Of a DNA stretch of 5,686 nucleotides, positions 5,211 through 5,686 are shown one piece after another. Source of the DNA: an uncultured Acetatifactor sp. (GTDB lineage: Bacteria > Bacillota > Clostridia > Lachnospirales > Lachnospiraceae); assembly GCA_910585615.1 (NCBI GenBank), contig CAJUFO010000073.1:17087-22772 (forward strand), written 5' to 3'. The position numbers were made by a program, and so were the translations under genes. A model generated the notes under the pieces. The model was not told where the DNA came from, did not search any database, and saw only the letters and a program-made list of their open reading frames with translations. Position 1 is the first letter of the stretch, and each line of letters starts with the position of its first letter.

Positions 5211-5243
5211 AATCCCCGGCATGGAGCGTGCCGGGGATTTTTT
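5211..5243 (+). terminator. Strong rho-independent terminator
   Basis: A perfect 11-bp stem AATCCCCGGCA (5211-5221) / TGCCGGGGATT (5229-5239) with a 7-base loop is followed by a run of six T (5238-5243). The U run exists only on the + strand, so something is or was transcribed rightward through 4960-5210. It also insulates the Nudix gene from upstream reading. Confidence 0.92.
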
Positions 5244-5262
5244 AGATTATCTGCCATTTCGC

Positions 5263-5292
5263 TTTACAACTGCCCGCCATGGTATGTATAAT
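5263..5292 (+). promoter_or_regulatory. Promoter of the Nudix gene
   Basis: TTTACA (5263-5268, 5 of 6 to TTGACA), an 18-base spacer and a perfect TATAAT (5287-5292). Transcription would start near 5299, about 30 bases before the Nudix ATG, giving a short leader with no obvious structure. Confidence 0.85.
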
Positions 5293-5329
5293 AATAGGCG
5301 ATTAAAAACAAAACCGACAGGAGCAGCCT

Positions 5330-5686
5330 ATGGAAATCTGGGACGCCTATGACAGGCAGGGAGCAAAGACAGGGACGGATCTGATACGCGGGGAAAAGAT
5401 TGGAGAGGGCCTCTACCACCTGGTCTGCGAGGTGGTGGTGAGGCATGCGGACGGGGAATATCTCCTGCTGCAGAGGGACTTCAGGAAGGAGGCCTACCCC
5501 GGCTTCGAGGAGATTGGCGCGGGAGGAAGCGCCCTGAAGGGGGAGACGCCCCTGCAGGGTGCCGTCAGGGAGCTTCGGGAGGAGAGCGGGATAGAGGCCG
5601 GGGAGCTGGAGGAGCTGTACCGCATCGTGAGCGACAGAAGCCATGCCATCCACCACGGCTACCTGTGCGTCACGGACGCGCCGAAG
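5330..5686 (+). CDS. Nudix hydrolase, partial (runs off the right edge)
   Basis: The first 119 residues of a Nudix-fold protein, open to the last base of the window. The Nudix box GX5EX7REUXEEXGU is complete at residues 66-88: Gly66, Glu72, then RELREESGI (80-88), whose Glu residues bind the catalytic metal. The N-terminal region, with the pattern WDAYDRQGAKTG (4-15) followed by RGEKIGEGLYHLV, resembles the subgroup related to isopentenyl-diphosphate isomerase and YfcD-like proteins, which hydrolyse or rearrange diphosphate compounds; the substrate cannot be inferred. The start ATG 5330 has AGGAG (5319-5323) 6 bases upstream and a clear promoter in front. It begins its own transcription unit just past a terminator, so no functional link to the ABC-F or glg genes is implied. 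Most family members are 160-210 residues long, so perhaps a third to a half is missing. Confidence 0.93.
   Translation, partial: MEIWDAYDRQGAKTGTDLIRGEKIGEGLYHLVCEVVVRHADGEYLLLQRDFRKEAYPGFEEIGAGGSALKGETPLQGAVRELREESGIEAGELEELYRIVSDRSHAIHHGYLCVTDAPK

Noticed and set aside
4971..5291. A 106-codon + strand ORF
   Set aside because: It reads through a strong terminator and ends within the -10 box of the Nudix promoter, with no proper ribosome binding site at its first ATG. Kept only as part of a possible remnant.

Overview
The window looks like chromosomal DNA of a spore-forming-type Firmicute, most likely class Clostridia, family Lachnospiraceae. This rests on a GlgC plus GlgD-type pair for ADP-glucose synthesis, an adjacent spoVG, strong AGGTGA/AGGAGG ribosome binding sites, and fairly GC-rich genes rich in AGG, CTG and GAG codons. 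The species cannot be fixed from the sequence.

Layout. Bases 1-126 carry two near-identical 58-base hairpin repeats at a 68-base period, with a perfect TATAAT between them, directly in front of glgC. Bases 142-2847 are a tight + strand cluster: glgC (catalytic ADP-glucose pyrophosphorylase), glgD (its degenerate paralogue, start overlapping the glgC stop by 4 bases) and spoVG (small nucleic-acid-binding regulator, 40 bases after glgD). A 12-bp stem terminator at 2886-2916 closes it. Bases 2976-4538 on the - strand encode a 520-residue ABC-F ATPase of the ribosome-acting, antibiotic-resistance-like architecture.

Bases 4539-5329 hold no gene I can call with confidence. The first part is an unusually long (about 310 nt) 5' leader of the ABC-F gene. 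Its promoter is TTGAAA-17-TATGCT with an extended -10. It contains a four-codon upstream ORF with a good ribosome binding site and, starting inside that ORF's end, a large nested stem structure. This is the layout of translation-dependent attenuators that control ribosome-protection genes, and it is the most interesting part of the window. Just upstream of the promoter is a perfect 10-bp AT-rich inverted repeat that could be an operator. Beyond it is an AT-rich stretch of broken open frames (probable gene remnant or orphan transcript) ending at a strong + strand terminator (5211-5243).

A fresh promoter at 5263-5292 then drives a Nudix hydrolase gene (from 5330) that runs off the right edge with an intact Nudix box.

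Functionally, glgC-glgD supply ADP-glucose for glycogen synthesis; the partner genes glgA/glgB/glgP are not in the window. The ABC-F gene and the Nudix gene are separate transcription units with their own control signals.
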